From Clostridium sp. CAG:1000 (GTDB lineage Bacteria; Bacillota_I; Bacilli_A; RF39; UBA660), in contig HG000344.1 in the NCBI GenBank assembly GCA_000436975.1, positions 1 through 42,388 on the forward strand: a stretch of 42,388 bases of DNA, written 5' to 3'. Under the pieces are notes generated by a model. It saw nothing but the letters and a program-made list of their open reading frames with translations, ran no database searches and was not told where the DNA came from. The translations under genes and the position numbers were made by a program. This document shows, piece by piece, positions 1 to 8,800 of this stretch. Within the stretch, counting starts at the first letter, position 1, and each line of letters begins with the position of its first letter.

Positions 1-2
1 AA

Positions 3-16
3 ACTGTCTACTTTTA
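3..16. repeat. Left copy of a 14-nt inverted repeat found at both window ends
   Basis: ACTGTCTACTTTTA at 3-16 is the exact reverse complement of the last 14 bases of the window (42375-42388). The first ~45 bases contain no gene. Identical inverted ends on a contig are typical when assembly stops at copies of one insertion sequence. The sequence resembles terminal repeats of IS elements, perhaps IS21-like, but no transposase is present to prove it. Confidence 0.5.
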
Positions 17-46
17 CTTGACTAGTTCAAACGTGAATCTTTTTTG

Positions 47-1177
47 TTATTTAATTATATAAGGATCAACAGAAGTACCAGTACCTGATTTATAAAATGT
101 ATGTTTATTTAAATTAACTATAAACTTTAATCTTTTTGAACTAGATGTTTTTGATAAGGATATATCAGTACCATCAAATGCAAATGCTTTATAATCATTT
201 TGATTAGTAGCTGTTAATAGCCACTCAGAACTTTGATCATAATCAGATAAATAATTATAATTTGAACAAGATAAGTCAGTTAGGTTTTTACAATTATCGT
301 CCATACTAGCTCTCATATATTCATACGGTGCCATTAAAGAGAATAGATAGGTATCAGTACTTAATACACTACATTCAGAACTTCCATCTTTAGTGGTATC
401 ACTTTCAGTTCTAGTACCAATACATAATTTTTTGCTAACTAATTTTGATTTGACTTTACTACTTAAAATTAAAGTATCTATGTTTTCTTTATCTTCAGTT
501 TCTAATTGTTTTAATGTATCTTTTAATCTACTTTTTTCAAATATATTGTATCCATCGTTATAACCTCTGTTTTCGTTATATCTATCATCCCATGTGTAAG
601 TACCATCAGTCTTTTTATCAAGTCTAACTTTAATAGTACCATCACTTTCTATACTCATTATTCTTCCTGTTATGGCTTTTTCTTCCTTTTCATTTCCACT
701 CATACCTATTATAATATAATTATTAACATTTTCTCCTTTATAATAATAAGTACCATTATCGTTATAAAGCCCTTCTCCAGAAGTAACAACTTTTTCAGTT
801 ATAATACTTTTTAATTCTTTAGTTTCATAATTACCCGGGCAATTTAGAAACGCTATATAAGAGTATGCACTATTTTGAGCATTAACTGTAACTTCAGCCG
901 AACATTTATCTCCATCTTTTAATAATTCACTTAATGGTTTGATATATCCAGCATCAACAAGTGTTTGATAAGATAAACTATAATCCCCATCAGAGGCAGG
1001 TAACATAGTAGGATTATCTTTATAGTACTTTTCAGCTGCATTAACTATTTTTTCTTCTACTTGTTCATATGTTAACTTTTTACCACCAAATATTGACACT
1101 AACCATAATATTATTAAAAGAAGTACAATCACACCAATAATAGATGAACCTATTATTATTAATTTTTTATTATCCAT
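47..1177 (-). CDS. Membrane-anchored extracytoplasmic protein, unknown function
   Basis: A 376-residue protein starting MDNKKLIIIG behind a good ribosome-binding site (AAAGGATG). Residues about 6-30 form one hydrophobic segment, so it is probably an N-in, C-out membrane anchor with a large outside domain. The outer part is rich in Asn, Asp, Thr, Tyr and Ser and has several Cys residues (for example NCPGNY, DNCKNL, LSCSNY) that could form disulfides. It ends in GTGTSVDPYIIK. The opening after the anchor (YEQVEEKIVNAAEKYY) resembles pseudopilin-like surface proteins of gut Bacillota, but I do not recognise a defined family. It is complete and stops 46 bases from the window edge. Nothing in the neighbourhood suggests its role. 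Confidence 0.75.
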   Translation of the reverse strand: MDNKKLIIIGSSIIGVIVLLLIILWLVSIFGGKKLTYEQVEEKIVNAAEKYYKDNPTMLPASDGDYSLSYQTLVDAGYIKPLSELLKDGDKCSAEVTVNAQNSAYSYIAFLNCPGNYETKELKSIITEKVVTSGEGLYNDNGTYYYKGENVNNYIIIGMSGNEKEEKAITGRIMSIESDGTIKVRLDKKTDGTYTWDDRYNENRGYNDGYNIFEKSRLKDTLKQLETEDKENIDTLILSSKVKSKLVSKKLCIGTRTESDTTKDGSSECSVLSTDTYLFSLMAPYEYMRASMDDNCKNLTDLSCSNYNYLSDYDQSSEWLLTATNQNDYKAFAFDGTDISLSKTSSSKRLKFIVNLNKHTFYKSGTGTSVDPYIIK

Positions 1178-1234
1178 AAATACACATCCTTTTCATCTAA
1201 GATTAATTATACAATAAAAATTTAAATCTCTCAA

Positions 1235-1597
1235 TTATTTAGTTAATAAATTAAACACTTCTTCTACACTAATATTATCTTTTTTATTATAACTAGGTAT
1301 TATATGTAAATGATAATGTTTTATTTCTTGTAAAGAACCATTATTTTGAACTAACTTAATACCATTAGGATTTAGTTTTTCATTAATTAAATCAACAATA
1401 ATTTTACTTGCTTTATTTATTTCAGTTAAAGTATCTAAATCAATATCATTTATATCTTTAAAATGATTTTTAGGTAATATAAGAGTATGTCCTTTTGAAT
1501 TAGGGTTAACATCTAATATACATTTAACTTTATCATTTTCATATAATGTATATGAAGGTATCTCATTATTAATTATTTTACAAAATATACAATCCAT
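1235..1597 (-). CDS. HIT family nucleotide hydrolase
   Basis: A histidine-triad protein of 120 residues from the ATG at 1597 (TGGTGAT lies upstream; a GTG four codons earlier is less likely). The HIT signature is plain near the C-terminus: KHYHLHIIP, the His-x-His-x-His motif that binds the phosphate and supplies the nucleophile. The N-terminal CIFCKIINNEIP and the central GHTLILPKNHF match Hit/HinT-type hydrolases of nucleoside phosphoramidates and related mononucleotides. The length is normal for the family and it should be cytosolic. It lies on the minus strand beside the unknown membrane protein, with no functional link visible. Confidence 0.93.
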   Translation of the reverse strand: MDCIFCKIINNEIPSYTLYENDKVKCILDVNPNSKGHTLILPKNHFKDINDIDLDTLTEINKASKIIVDLINEKLNPNGIKLVQNNGSLQEIKHYHLHIIPSYNKKDNISVEEVFNLLTK

Positions 1598-1703
1598 TTT
1601 AATCACCAATTCTATTATATATTAAAATATTATTAACTTCAATTATTATGTTTATTATAAGTAATTTTAATTTGATTGAATAATTTATTATAGGTGAGGT
1701 AAA

Positions 1704-2888
1704 ATGAAGAATAAAAATGATTTTCCAATGAAAGAAAAAAATATTGTATATTTTGATAATGCTGCGACTACATTTAAACCTTATAGAGTGATCGATAAAA
1801 TGAATGAATATTATTATAACTATAATGCTAATTCACATAGAGGGGACTATGATATTAGTTTTAAAGTTGATGATGAGATAGATTATACTAGAGATTTAGT
1901 TAAAATGTTTATAAATGCTAAACGTAAAGATGAGATTATATTTACTAAGAATACTACTGATTCATTAAATACAGTTGTATTTGGTTTTTTCTTAAATTAT
2001 TTAAAAGATAATGATGAAGTTATTTTATCAAGTAGTGAACATGCATCAAATATATTACCTTGGTTAATTTTATCAGTTAAAAAGAAAATTAAAATAGTAT
2101 TTGTTGATTCTAAAAATGAAAAATTAAGTATTGATGATATAAAAGAAAAAATAACTTCTAAGACTAAAGTCATATCACTTGCTCATATAACTAATGTTAG
2201 TGGAGATAAAAGAGATATTAAAAGTATTATTTCACTTGCACATAAGTATGGAATATTAGTGGTGGTAGATGGTGCTCAAAGTGTTCCACATATAAAAACA
2301 GATGTACAAGATATGGACATAGACTTTCTTGCATTCTCAGCACATAAAATGTGTGGACCAACTGGAATAGGTGTATTATATGGAAAATATGAACTGTTAA
2401 AGAAAATGATTCCTTTTACTTATGGAGGAGGAATGAATTTAAATTATAATGAACACTCTTTAGAGTTAGTAGAAATACCTTATAGATTTGAATCAGGGAC
2501 ACCTAATATAAGTGGTATTGTTGGCTTTAGTGAAACAATTAAGTTTTTAAATGAAATAGGTATGGATAATATAGAAAGACAAGAAAAGTATTTAAGAAGA
2601 TATTTAATTAAAGAACTCGAAAGTATTCCATATGTAAAAATATATAATAAAGATTGTGAAGGTAGTACAGTTATTATTAATATTGATGGAGTTTTATCAG
2701 GTGACTTGGGGCTTTATTTGAATACTTTAGGTATTTGTGTAAGAAGTGGTAAACATTGCGCTAAAATGGGTGATAATAAAGAAGATACTGTTAGAATTAG
2801 TTTATATTTTTATAATACTTATGAAGAAATTGATTATTTAATATCTGCTCTTAAAAAAAGAGATGAAATTTTTAAATATGCTAATTAA
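1704..2888 (+). CDS. Cysteine desulfurase-like aminotransferase class V (SufS/CsdA type)
   Basis: A 394-residue PLP enzyme of fold type I. The N-terminal YFDNAATTFKP, the PLP-binding lysine in FLAFSAHKMCGPTG (Lys about 215) and the C-terminal loop VRSGKHCAKM (Cys about 352) are hallmarks of SufS/CsdA cysteine desulfurases, which move sulfur from cysteine to the active-site Cys. Length is normal and the start ATG follows GGTGAGGT. No sufBCDU or iscU genes are adjacent, so it may be a stand-alone desulfurase or selenocysteine lyase-like enzyme rather than the main Fe-S assembly one. The catalytic residues look intact. I do not assign a gene symbol because SufS and CsdA cannot be separated by eye. 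Confidence 0.9.
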   Translation: MKNKNDFPMKEKNIVYFDNAATTFKPYRVIDKMNEYYYNYNANSHRGDYDISFKVDDEIDYTRDLVKMFINAKRKDEIIFTKNTTDSLNTVVFGFFLNYLKDNDEVILSSSEHASNILPWLILSVKKKIKIVFVDSKNEKLSIDDIKEKITSKTKVISLAHITNVSGDKRDIKSIISLAHKYGILVVVDGAQSVPHIKTDVQDMDIDFLAFSAHKMCGPTGIGVLYGKYELLKKMIPFTYGGGMNLNYNEHSLELVEIPYRFESGTPNISGIVGFSETIKFLNEIGMDNIERQEKYLRRYLIKELESIPYVKIYNKDCEGSTVIINIDGVLSGDLGLYLNTLGICVRSGKHCAKMGDNKEDTVRISLYFYNTYEEIDYLISALKKRDEIFKYAN

Positions 2889-3038
2889 TTATTTATATAG
2901 TTTGACTTTATAATTAAAATTAAAATATATCTAAATTATAATTAAATATTAAGAATAATTACTTTTATAAAAGTTAATTTTATCAATTTGTAGTAATAAT
3001 TTTAATGTGATATATTCCTCTATGAAAGGAGGTAATAT

Positions 3039-3368
3039 GTGTTAAATCAAATAGTAATCGCAGGAAGACTTGTAGGTGATCCTGAAATCGTAGTTACTGA
3101 AAATAATAAAAAAAGAACTATGATAGTTGTTGCTGTTCCAAGGTGTTATAAAAACATTGAAGGTAATTATGATACTGACTTTATTAAATGTACTTTATGG
3201 AATGGTATTGCTGAGACTACATGTGAATATTGTAAAAAAGGTGATGTTGTTGGAGTAAAGGGAAGAATTCAAACTTCTAGTTATGAGAGTAACGGTGAGA
3301 AAAAATATTCAATGGATATTATCGCAGAAAAAGTATCATTTTTATCTAGTAAGAAAGCAGATGAATAA
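3039..3368 (+). CDS. ssb: Single-stranded DNA-binding protein, short form
   Basis: A 109-residue OB-fold protein with the SSB opening LNQIVIAGRLVGDPE and the core WNGIAETTCEYCKKGDVVGVKGRIQ. The start is GTG at 3039 behind AAAGGAGG. It ends at SSKKADE soon after the OB fold. The flexible tail and acidic tip (DDDxPF-like) that recruit partners in full-length SSBs (usually 150-180 residues) are absent. It may therefore be an accessory SSB or a primosomal-type single-domain protein. A terminator overlaps its stop codon. The last ~40 codons reappear in a second, headless copy at 4106-4225, so this gene was part of a duplication. Confidence 0.9.
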   Translation: MLNQIVIAGRLVGDPEIVVTENNKKRTMIVVAVPRCYKNIEGNYDTDFIKCTLWNGIAETTCEYCKKGDVVGVKGRIQTSSYESNGEKKYSMDIIAEKVSFLSSKKADE

Positions 3369-3378
3369 TCTGCTTTTT
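3354..3378 (+). terminator. Rho-independent terminator of ssb
   Basis: AAAGCAGAT (3354-3362) pairs with ATCTGCTTT (3368-3376), followed by a T run. The hairpin includes the last codons of ssb. Confidence 0.85.
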
Positions 3379-3412
3379 ATGATATACTATTTTAGTAAGG
3401 AGTGATTACTAT

Positions 3413-4033
3413 ATGATTATAAATGATATAAAAAAAGAATTGATAAAATCTTGGAGTAAAAACACTTGTACACCTTATTTAAAAGAACAATGGTCTATTT
3501 CTAATCCATCCTTAGGACAATGTGCAATTACATCTCTTATTGTTAATGATTTTTGTGGAGGGAAAATAATGAAATGTATGACCCCATATGGTAGTCACTA
3601 TTATAATTTGATTAATAATGAGGTTATAGATTTAACTGTAGAACAATTTAATGGATATATTCCAGATTATAAAACAGGAGAAGAAAGAACTAGAGAATAT
3701 TTATTAAGTAATAATGACACTAAGAATAGATATTATGAATTAATGAAAAATTTAAAATTTCAACTTGAAAAATCTAATAGTCAAAAATATCAATTAATTT
3801 CTCCTAATGGTGTAGAATATAAAAGTAATATTCCTGGAACATTAGGTGGAAATAAAAAGTTAAAAATATATGGTAAGTTAGATTGCCCTTCTGCTATACG
3901 TTGGATTCGCAAAGGTTATTATATTGAAAATAGAGTTTTTTTTGAGAATGAAGATATAGCTAAAAGTGCAGGATATAGACCATGTGCAATATGTATGAAA
4001 AAAGAATATGAAAAATGGAAAAATAGAGTATGA
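3413..4033 (+). CDS. YunG-like domain fused to Ada-type zinc-binding domain
   Basis: A 206-residue protein starting at ATG 3413 after AGGAG. Residues about 10-80 resemble the YunG family: WSISNPSLGQCAITSLIV followed by GSHYYNLIN and DLTVEQF. This arrangement of Cys, His and Asp recalls a papain-like fold, but no activity is known to me. Residues about 150-203 match the methyl-accepting zinc domain of Ada: IYGKLDCPSAIRWIRKG, RVFFENEDIAKSAGYRP and CAICMKKEY, with Cys residues suited to metal binding. In families I know, these two parts usually occur as separate proteins. The gene sits between ssb and a broken 3' copy of ssb, which suggests insertion with, or near, an ssb duplication. Function unknown; a DNA-damage or small-molecule role is only a guess. 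Confidence 0.75.
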   Translation: MIINDIKKELIKSWSKNTCTPYLKEQWSISNPSLGQCAITSLIVNDFCGGKIMKCMTPYGSHYYNLINNEVIDLTVEQFNGYIPDYKTGEERTREYLLSNNDTKNRYYELMKNLKFQLEKSNSQKYQLISPNGVEYKSNIPGTLGGNKKLKIYGKLDCPSAIRWIRKGYYIENRVFFENEDIAKSAGYRPCAICMKKEYEKWKNRV

Positions 4034-4105
4034 TATATATAGCAAATCCATATATAAAAGTATTAACTAAGAAAAAATAATTTGTATAACCAAAAACCAT
4101 TAAAC

Positions 4106-4225
4106 GGAGTAAAGGGAAGAATTCAAACTTCTAGTTATGAGAGTAACGGTGAGAAAAAATATTCAATGGATATCATTGCTGAAAAAGCATCATTCTTAAG
4201 TAGTAAAAGTAAAGAAGCAGCTTAG
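4106..4225 (+). pseudogene. Headless 3' remnant of a second ssb copy
   Basis: From GGAGTAAAGG (4106) to TAG (4223-4225) the sequence repeats the 3' part of ssb (3252 onward), nearly identical at first and diverging toward the end. It encodes GVKGRIQTSSYESNGEK and on to KASFLSSKSKEAA, with a different final tail from the intact copy. There is no start codon, no N-terminal half and no ribosome-binding site. It is a relic of a duplicated ssb gene. Confidence 0.9.
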
Positions 4226-4240
4226 GCTGTTTCTTTTGTT
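4211..4240 (+). terminator. Terminator of the ssb remnant
   Basis: AAAGAAGCAGC (4211-4221) pairs with GCTGTTTCTTT (4226-4236), an 11-bp stem with one G-U pair, followed by TTTTG. It overlaps the remnant's stop, as in the intact ssb. Confidence 0.8.
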
Positions 4241-4287
4241 TTATGAAAAAATAAATTTTAGGGTTCAATTTTTAACTATTTTAGTAC

Positions 4288-4324
4288 AAACAGTTGAGAA
4301 GACTTACTTCTCGACTGTTTTTTA
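4288..4324 (+). terminator. Strong Rho-independent terminator before the toxin island
   Basis: AAACAGTTGAGAAG (4288-4301) pairs with CTTCTCGACTGTTT (4307-4320), followed by TTTT. It isolates the island from upstream transcription. Confidence 0.9.
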
Positions 4325-4329
4325 GTTCT

Positions 4330-4358
4330 TTGACAATTAGGTTATTTAGTCATTAAAT
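4330..4358 (+). promoter_or_regulatory. Candidate sigma-A-type promoter of the toxin island
   Basis: A perfect -35 TTGACA (4330-4335), a 17-bp spacer and TTAAAT (4353-4358) as a weaker -10. It directly follows a terminator and precedes a ~220-nt leader. Dependence on the nearby sigma factor cannot be judged from sequence. Confidence 0.5.
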
Positions 4359-4364
4359 ACGTTC

Positions 4365-4581
4365 TATTTATTTTAAGCACTTTAATAAGTACGCTTGCGA
4401 ATAATACTTGATTATAAAATTGGACTGCAACCAATATGCGATGATGAATAAATAGTATAATGATACTCCTGCTTATAATTAAGTAGCTTGGAAGATAATT
4501 CGAAGAGGTGAAACTCCTGTGAATCAGTTAGCAGCTGATTGTTTAATGACTTTTAAGGTTCTAAATTAAAAAAAGAAAGGG
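4365..4581 (+). ncRNA. Structured 5' leader RNA of unknown class upstream of the tail-collar gene
   Basis: About 220 nt without an ORF between the promoter and the first island gene. Several stems can be drawn in series: TTGG/CCAA at about 4420-4434; CTGCTTA/TAAGTAG with a TAAT loop (about 4468-4485); CTTGGAA/TTCGAAG just after it; a small GAG/CTC or AGG/CCT stem around GGTGAAACTCC; and AATCAG/CTGATT (about 4522-4540). There is no T-tract before the gene, so a transcription attenuator is not evident. It matches no riboswitch consensus I know. It may be a regulatory leader or a separate RNA. Confidence 0.4.
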
Positions 4582-4590
4582 ATGATAAAA

Positions 4591-5793
4591 ATGAATTTAG
4601 AAAATCAAACAGTAGTTGGAACTGATGAAGTTACGGTTAATGATTCTCTTAATGCAGCATTATTAGAATTAACAATAACACCAACTGTAACAACAGAAAT
4701 ACCAAATAATAATGAATTATTTATTTATGTAGATAAACAACCAAAGGATAATCCAAGTGAAGAAAGGAAACAATATTTATTTGATTTAAATGATATTCTT
4801 AGAACTTATAATAATGTTAGTGATGAGTTTAAACAAAGAATAAAAATATTAAATAATGATGTTGTATTAGAAAGTTATGTTGAAAGAAAAATATCTTATG
4901 ATTCTTCTACTGAAGAGTATAGCGTATTTGATATATCTGAAATTGAGAAATTAGAAAGTTATCCAATTACGTTATTTGAAGGCACAAATTATATTTACAC
5001 GAATTATTCAAATGCTAATATTGCACTTATTTATGCTAAAGATGATAATTTAAATAAATTGTACTTGAATGGTAGTATGTATTATCATCATAAACTAAGA
5101 AATGATGGGGAGTTTTGTTTAGATGACATATATTTTAAAGATGCATTTACTAAAACAGGTGATGATTTAAATATAGAAGTTAATAATGCCAGTGTTGATA
5201 GTTTATCTTCAAACAGCAATACTTTTAATTTGGATGAGGCAGGTAATTTAACTGTAAACACTATTTCTTGTAATTCAATCGCAGCAAATGAAAGCAATTT
5301 ACCTTCTTCAAGTAATTTGAATTTAACAGAGATAATAAATACAATTTATCCAGTCGGAAGTATTTATATGTCAGTAAATGAGGTAGAACCTACTGCTTTA
5401 TTTGGCGGAACATGGGAAAAATTAAAAGATAAATTTTTATTAGGATCAGGTGATGAATATTCTTTAAATTCCACAGGTGGTGAAAAAGAACATCTTTTAA
5501 CAATCAATGAAATGCCATCTCACAGTCATAGTGTGTCTGGCAATACTCAAAATGGAGGAACGCATAAACATAATGTAAGTGGTGGCGCAAATGTACAAAG
5601 TAGTGGTGGCTCAGAAGGACTTGAAAGTTATGGAAGCAGATATAAAACATTCAGAACAATTGGCGATGCAGCAATGTCTGGTGGAACACATAATCATAGT
5701 ATTTCTTTAACAAGTGCAACTACTGGTGCTGGAAATTCACACAATAATATGCCACCATATATAGTAGTAAATATATGGAAAAGAATTAGTTAA
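4591..5793 (+). CDS. Phage tail-collar/fibre-like protein
   Basis: A 400-residue protein, start chosen at ATG 4591 because AAAGAAAGGG is correctly spaced there (another ATG at 4582 directly abuts it). Residues about 250-400 form the collar-type domain: IYPVGSIYMSVNEVEPTALF, FGGTWEKLKDKFLLGSG, the His-rich MPSHSHS, GGTHKHN and GGTHNHS, and the ending MPPYIVVNIWKR. This pattern is seen in phage short tail fibres and baseplate gp10-like proteins. The N-terminal half is Asn/Asp/Glu-rich and unrecognised. There is no signal peptide or membrane segment, so export would need lysis or a particle. It is the first gene of the island and ends 17 bases before the RHS gene, probably as one operon. Confidence 0.85.
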   Translation: MNLENQTVVGTDEVTVNDSLNAALLELTITPTVTTEIPNNNELFIYVDKQPKDNPSEERKQYLFDLNDILRTYNNVSDEFKQRIKILNNDVVLESYVERKISYDSSTEEYSVFDISEIEKLESYPITLFEGTNYIYTNYSNANIALIYAKDDNLNKLYLNGSMYYHHKLRNDGEFCLDDIYFKDAFTKTGDDLNIEVNNASVDSLSSNSNTFNLDEAGNLTVNTISCNSIAANESNLPSSSNLNLTEIINTIYPVGSIYMSVNEVEPTALFGGTWEKLKDKFLLGSGDEYSLNSTGGEKEHLLTINEMPSHSHSVSGNTQNGGTHKHNVSGGANVQSSGGSEGLESYGSRYKTFRTIGDAAMSGGTHNHSISLTSATTGAGNSHNNMPPYIVVNIWKRIS

Positions 5794-5810
5794 TTCTACA
5801 GGTGAAAAAT

Positions 5811-8800
5811 ATGAAACAAATAGAATTAATTAATAAAAGAAAACCAAGAGAAAAACATTTTTTACAAGAAGATGGGACTATAGTTGCAAAATTATTTGAT
5901 ATAGACATTCACTATCTAAAAAATAATAAATATGAAGAAATCGATAATCAATTGATTTTGAAAAATGGAATATATAAAAATAAAAACAATTCATTTAGAC
6001 TTGAATTTGATAATAAACATTTATACAGTATGTTCGAAAATGATTTTTATTTCAAAATCAATTTAATTGATGAAGAAAAACATAAGTTTATATTATCAAA
6101 GGATAATAATAAAAAAGAGGGTAAGGGACGTTATATTGATATTTTAAAAAATATTGATATTGAATATATAGTTAGTTCTAAAAAAATAAAAGAAAACATT
6201 ATTTTAAAAGAAAGAAATAATGAAATTGACAAAATATCATTTAGAATTGATACTAATTATGATATTGAAAATATAGATAATACATTATATATATCAAAAG
6301 ATAAAAGTAAAAAATATAAATTTAATGAATTATTTGCTATAGATGCCAACTCAAAAGTCTTAAGTAATTTGAAATTTGATTTAAAAAAAGATAATAATTT
6401 TTACTTTTTGACTATATTTTTAACTGATAGTTGGTTTAAAGATGATGAAAGAGCATATCCTATTATTATTGATCCTACCATTACATATGAAGATGTAGAA
6501 GACAGCGTAATAGATACATATATAAGTCAATATCGTCCAGATACAAATTTTAGCGCTACAGATAGATTACTAGTAGGAAATTGGGACACTTCTAGTACAA
6601 CTAGTAATATATATAGATCACTTATCAAGTTTAAATTACCAACAATAGGGACAGGATGTCAAATTATCAATGCTAAAGTTAGATTAGTTGGATATCCTTA
6701 TGATTATTCTATAAATGCTTATCGTTATTTAGAGACACATAGAATAACAAAAGACTGGAGTGAACAACTTGCTACTTGGAATAATATGAATGATAAATAT
6801 GATTCTAGAGCTGAATCTATTTTTTATTCTTATAACAGTGAAGCCTCACCTTCGGGCGATGAGATTAATTATATAAATAATTATTTTGATATAACAAATA
6901 TAGTTAAAAAATGGTATACAGGTACACCAAATTACGGAATAATGATTAAAGCACTTGATGAAACAGAAAGAGTGGATTTCTTATCTCAATTTTTTAGCAA
7001 AGAAAACTTAGTATCAGGAAACAATCCAAAGCCACTTTTAGAAATAACTTATAGAAATCAAAATGGTTTAGAGTCATATATGACATATTTCAGTGAAGGA
7101 CTTTCTGATGGCTCTATTTATTATAATTTATCAAATGGTAATATGGTATTCACTCACGATTTAATCGCAACTAAAAGTCAAAACTTTCCTGCAGTATTAA
7201 CATTAGTTTATAATACTAACGATGTAGTTTTAAAGAACAATTATAATAATATAGGAAATGGTTTTAAATTCAATTTTAATCAAAGAGTATTTGCAGATTC
7301 TAATGATAATTCAATTATATGCTTTTTAGATAAAGATTCTACAATTCACTATTTTAAAGATGAAAAACATACTTTTGATGATTCGGGAGAACTAGTAATT
7401 GAAAAGAAAGAAAATGAATATTATGATGATGAAGGTTTAGGCTTTGTTATTACTAAATATGATTCTTATTATATAATAAATGATATAGATAAGAATAAGT
7501 TAAAGTTTGATATTACTAATGGTATAGGATATTTAACTGAAATAGAGACTAATGATGGCTATAAAACAAGGATTTTCTATGATGATAATCAAAGAATATC
7601 AAAAATAATAGATGAAAGTAATGATGAGTTAAATATAACTTATAGTGAAACTCAAATTACATTAAGCGTAACTCATGGTCAAAGTGTAATTAACATAGTA
7701 GATAACTTAATATCAAATATTACGGATATTAATGGAGAATACTTGTTTACATATAATTCAAATAAACTTATAAGTTCAATAAAAGATAATAATTTTAAAA
7801 AAGTATCAATGGAGTACTATAATAATAGTCCTTACAAAATAAAAAAGGTTTCAGAATATTCTACTGATGAAACACTTAGTAAATCATATGAATTTAGTTA
7901 TGGATTTGATTCAACATCAATAAAAGATTTTAGAGGTAGAGTTAATACATTCTGCTATAATTCTAGTGGTAATATAATTTCAACAACAGTAAAACAAATT
8001 GAAAATGATTTATCTGTAAATTATGGATACACAAATAACTATGGTGAGTATGGGCAATTTATTAATAAAATACTAAGCGAATCAAAGCTTATGAAACCTG
8101 TTGAAAATTTAATAAAAGATTCTAGTTATGAAGTAAATTCACTTAGAAATTCGCCATATGTAACATTAACTTCCTCTGATATAACAGCAGAAATCACGCA
8201 AGAATATTCAAATATTGGAAGTAAAAGTTTAAAAATAAATAGTGTTACATCAAATCAAGAATATAGAGAAAGATTTAATATTTATGATATTGGTGATCAT
8301 ACGTTTAGCGCTTATATTAAAAATAGTAATAAAATAAAAATGTTTATAGAATATTACGATTCTAACTCGAATCTTATAAGAGTAGAAGGAAAAGAAATTG
8401 ACAGTAATTCTACTTTTAATAGATATGATATATCATTTACTTGTGAAATTTTACCTGATTATATAACTATAGGTTATTTACTTTTAGAGCCAGGAACATT
8501 ATATATTGATGATATTCAACTTGAAAAAGGAAATGTATGTAATGATTATAATTTAATAGAAAAAATGAGAATATCTAATGATTTTGAAAATGAATGGAAT
8601 ATTTTCGCAGCAAGTTCAATAGAAGAATTAAATATAAACGCAAGTGATTTTGTTACACAAGTGGTAAAAGATGGATTGACAGCAATAAAAGTTAATATGC
8701 GACCAGATTTAACAACTCAATTTGGTAAAACGTTAAATATTAGTGGTAAGGCAGGAGATGCATATACAATATGCTTTTGGTATAAAAATCATGGTTTAAA

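Noticed and set aside
4480..4540. Similarity to a cobalamin riboswitch (GGAAG followed by GGTGAAACTCC)
   Set aside because: The B12 box and the conserved GCCACTG element are absent and the gene downstream has no link to cobalamin.
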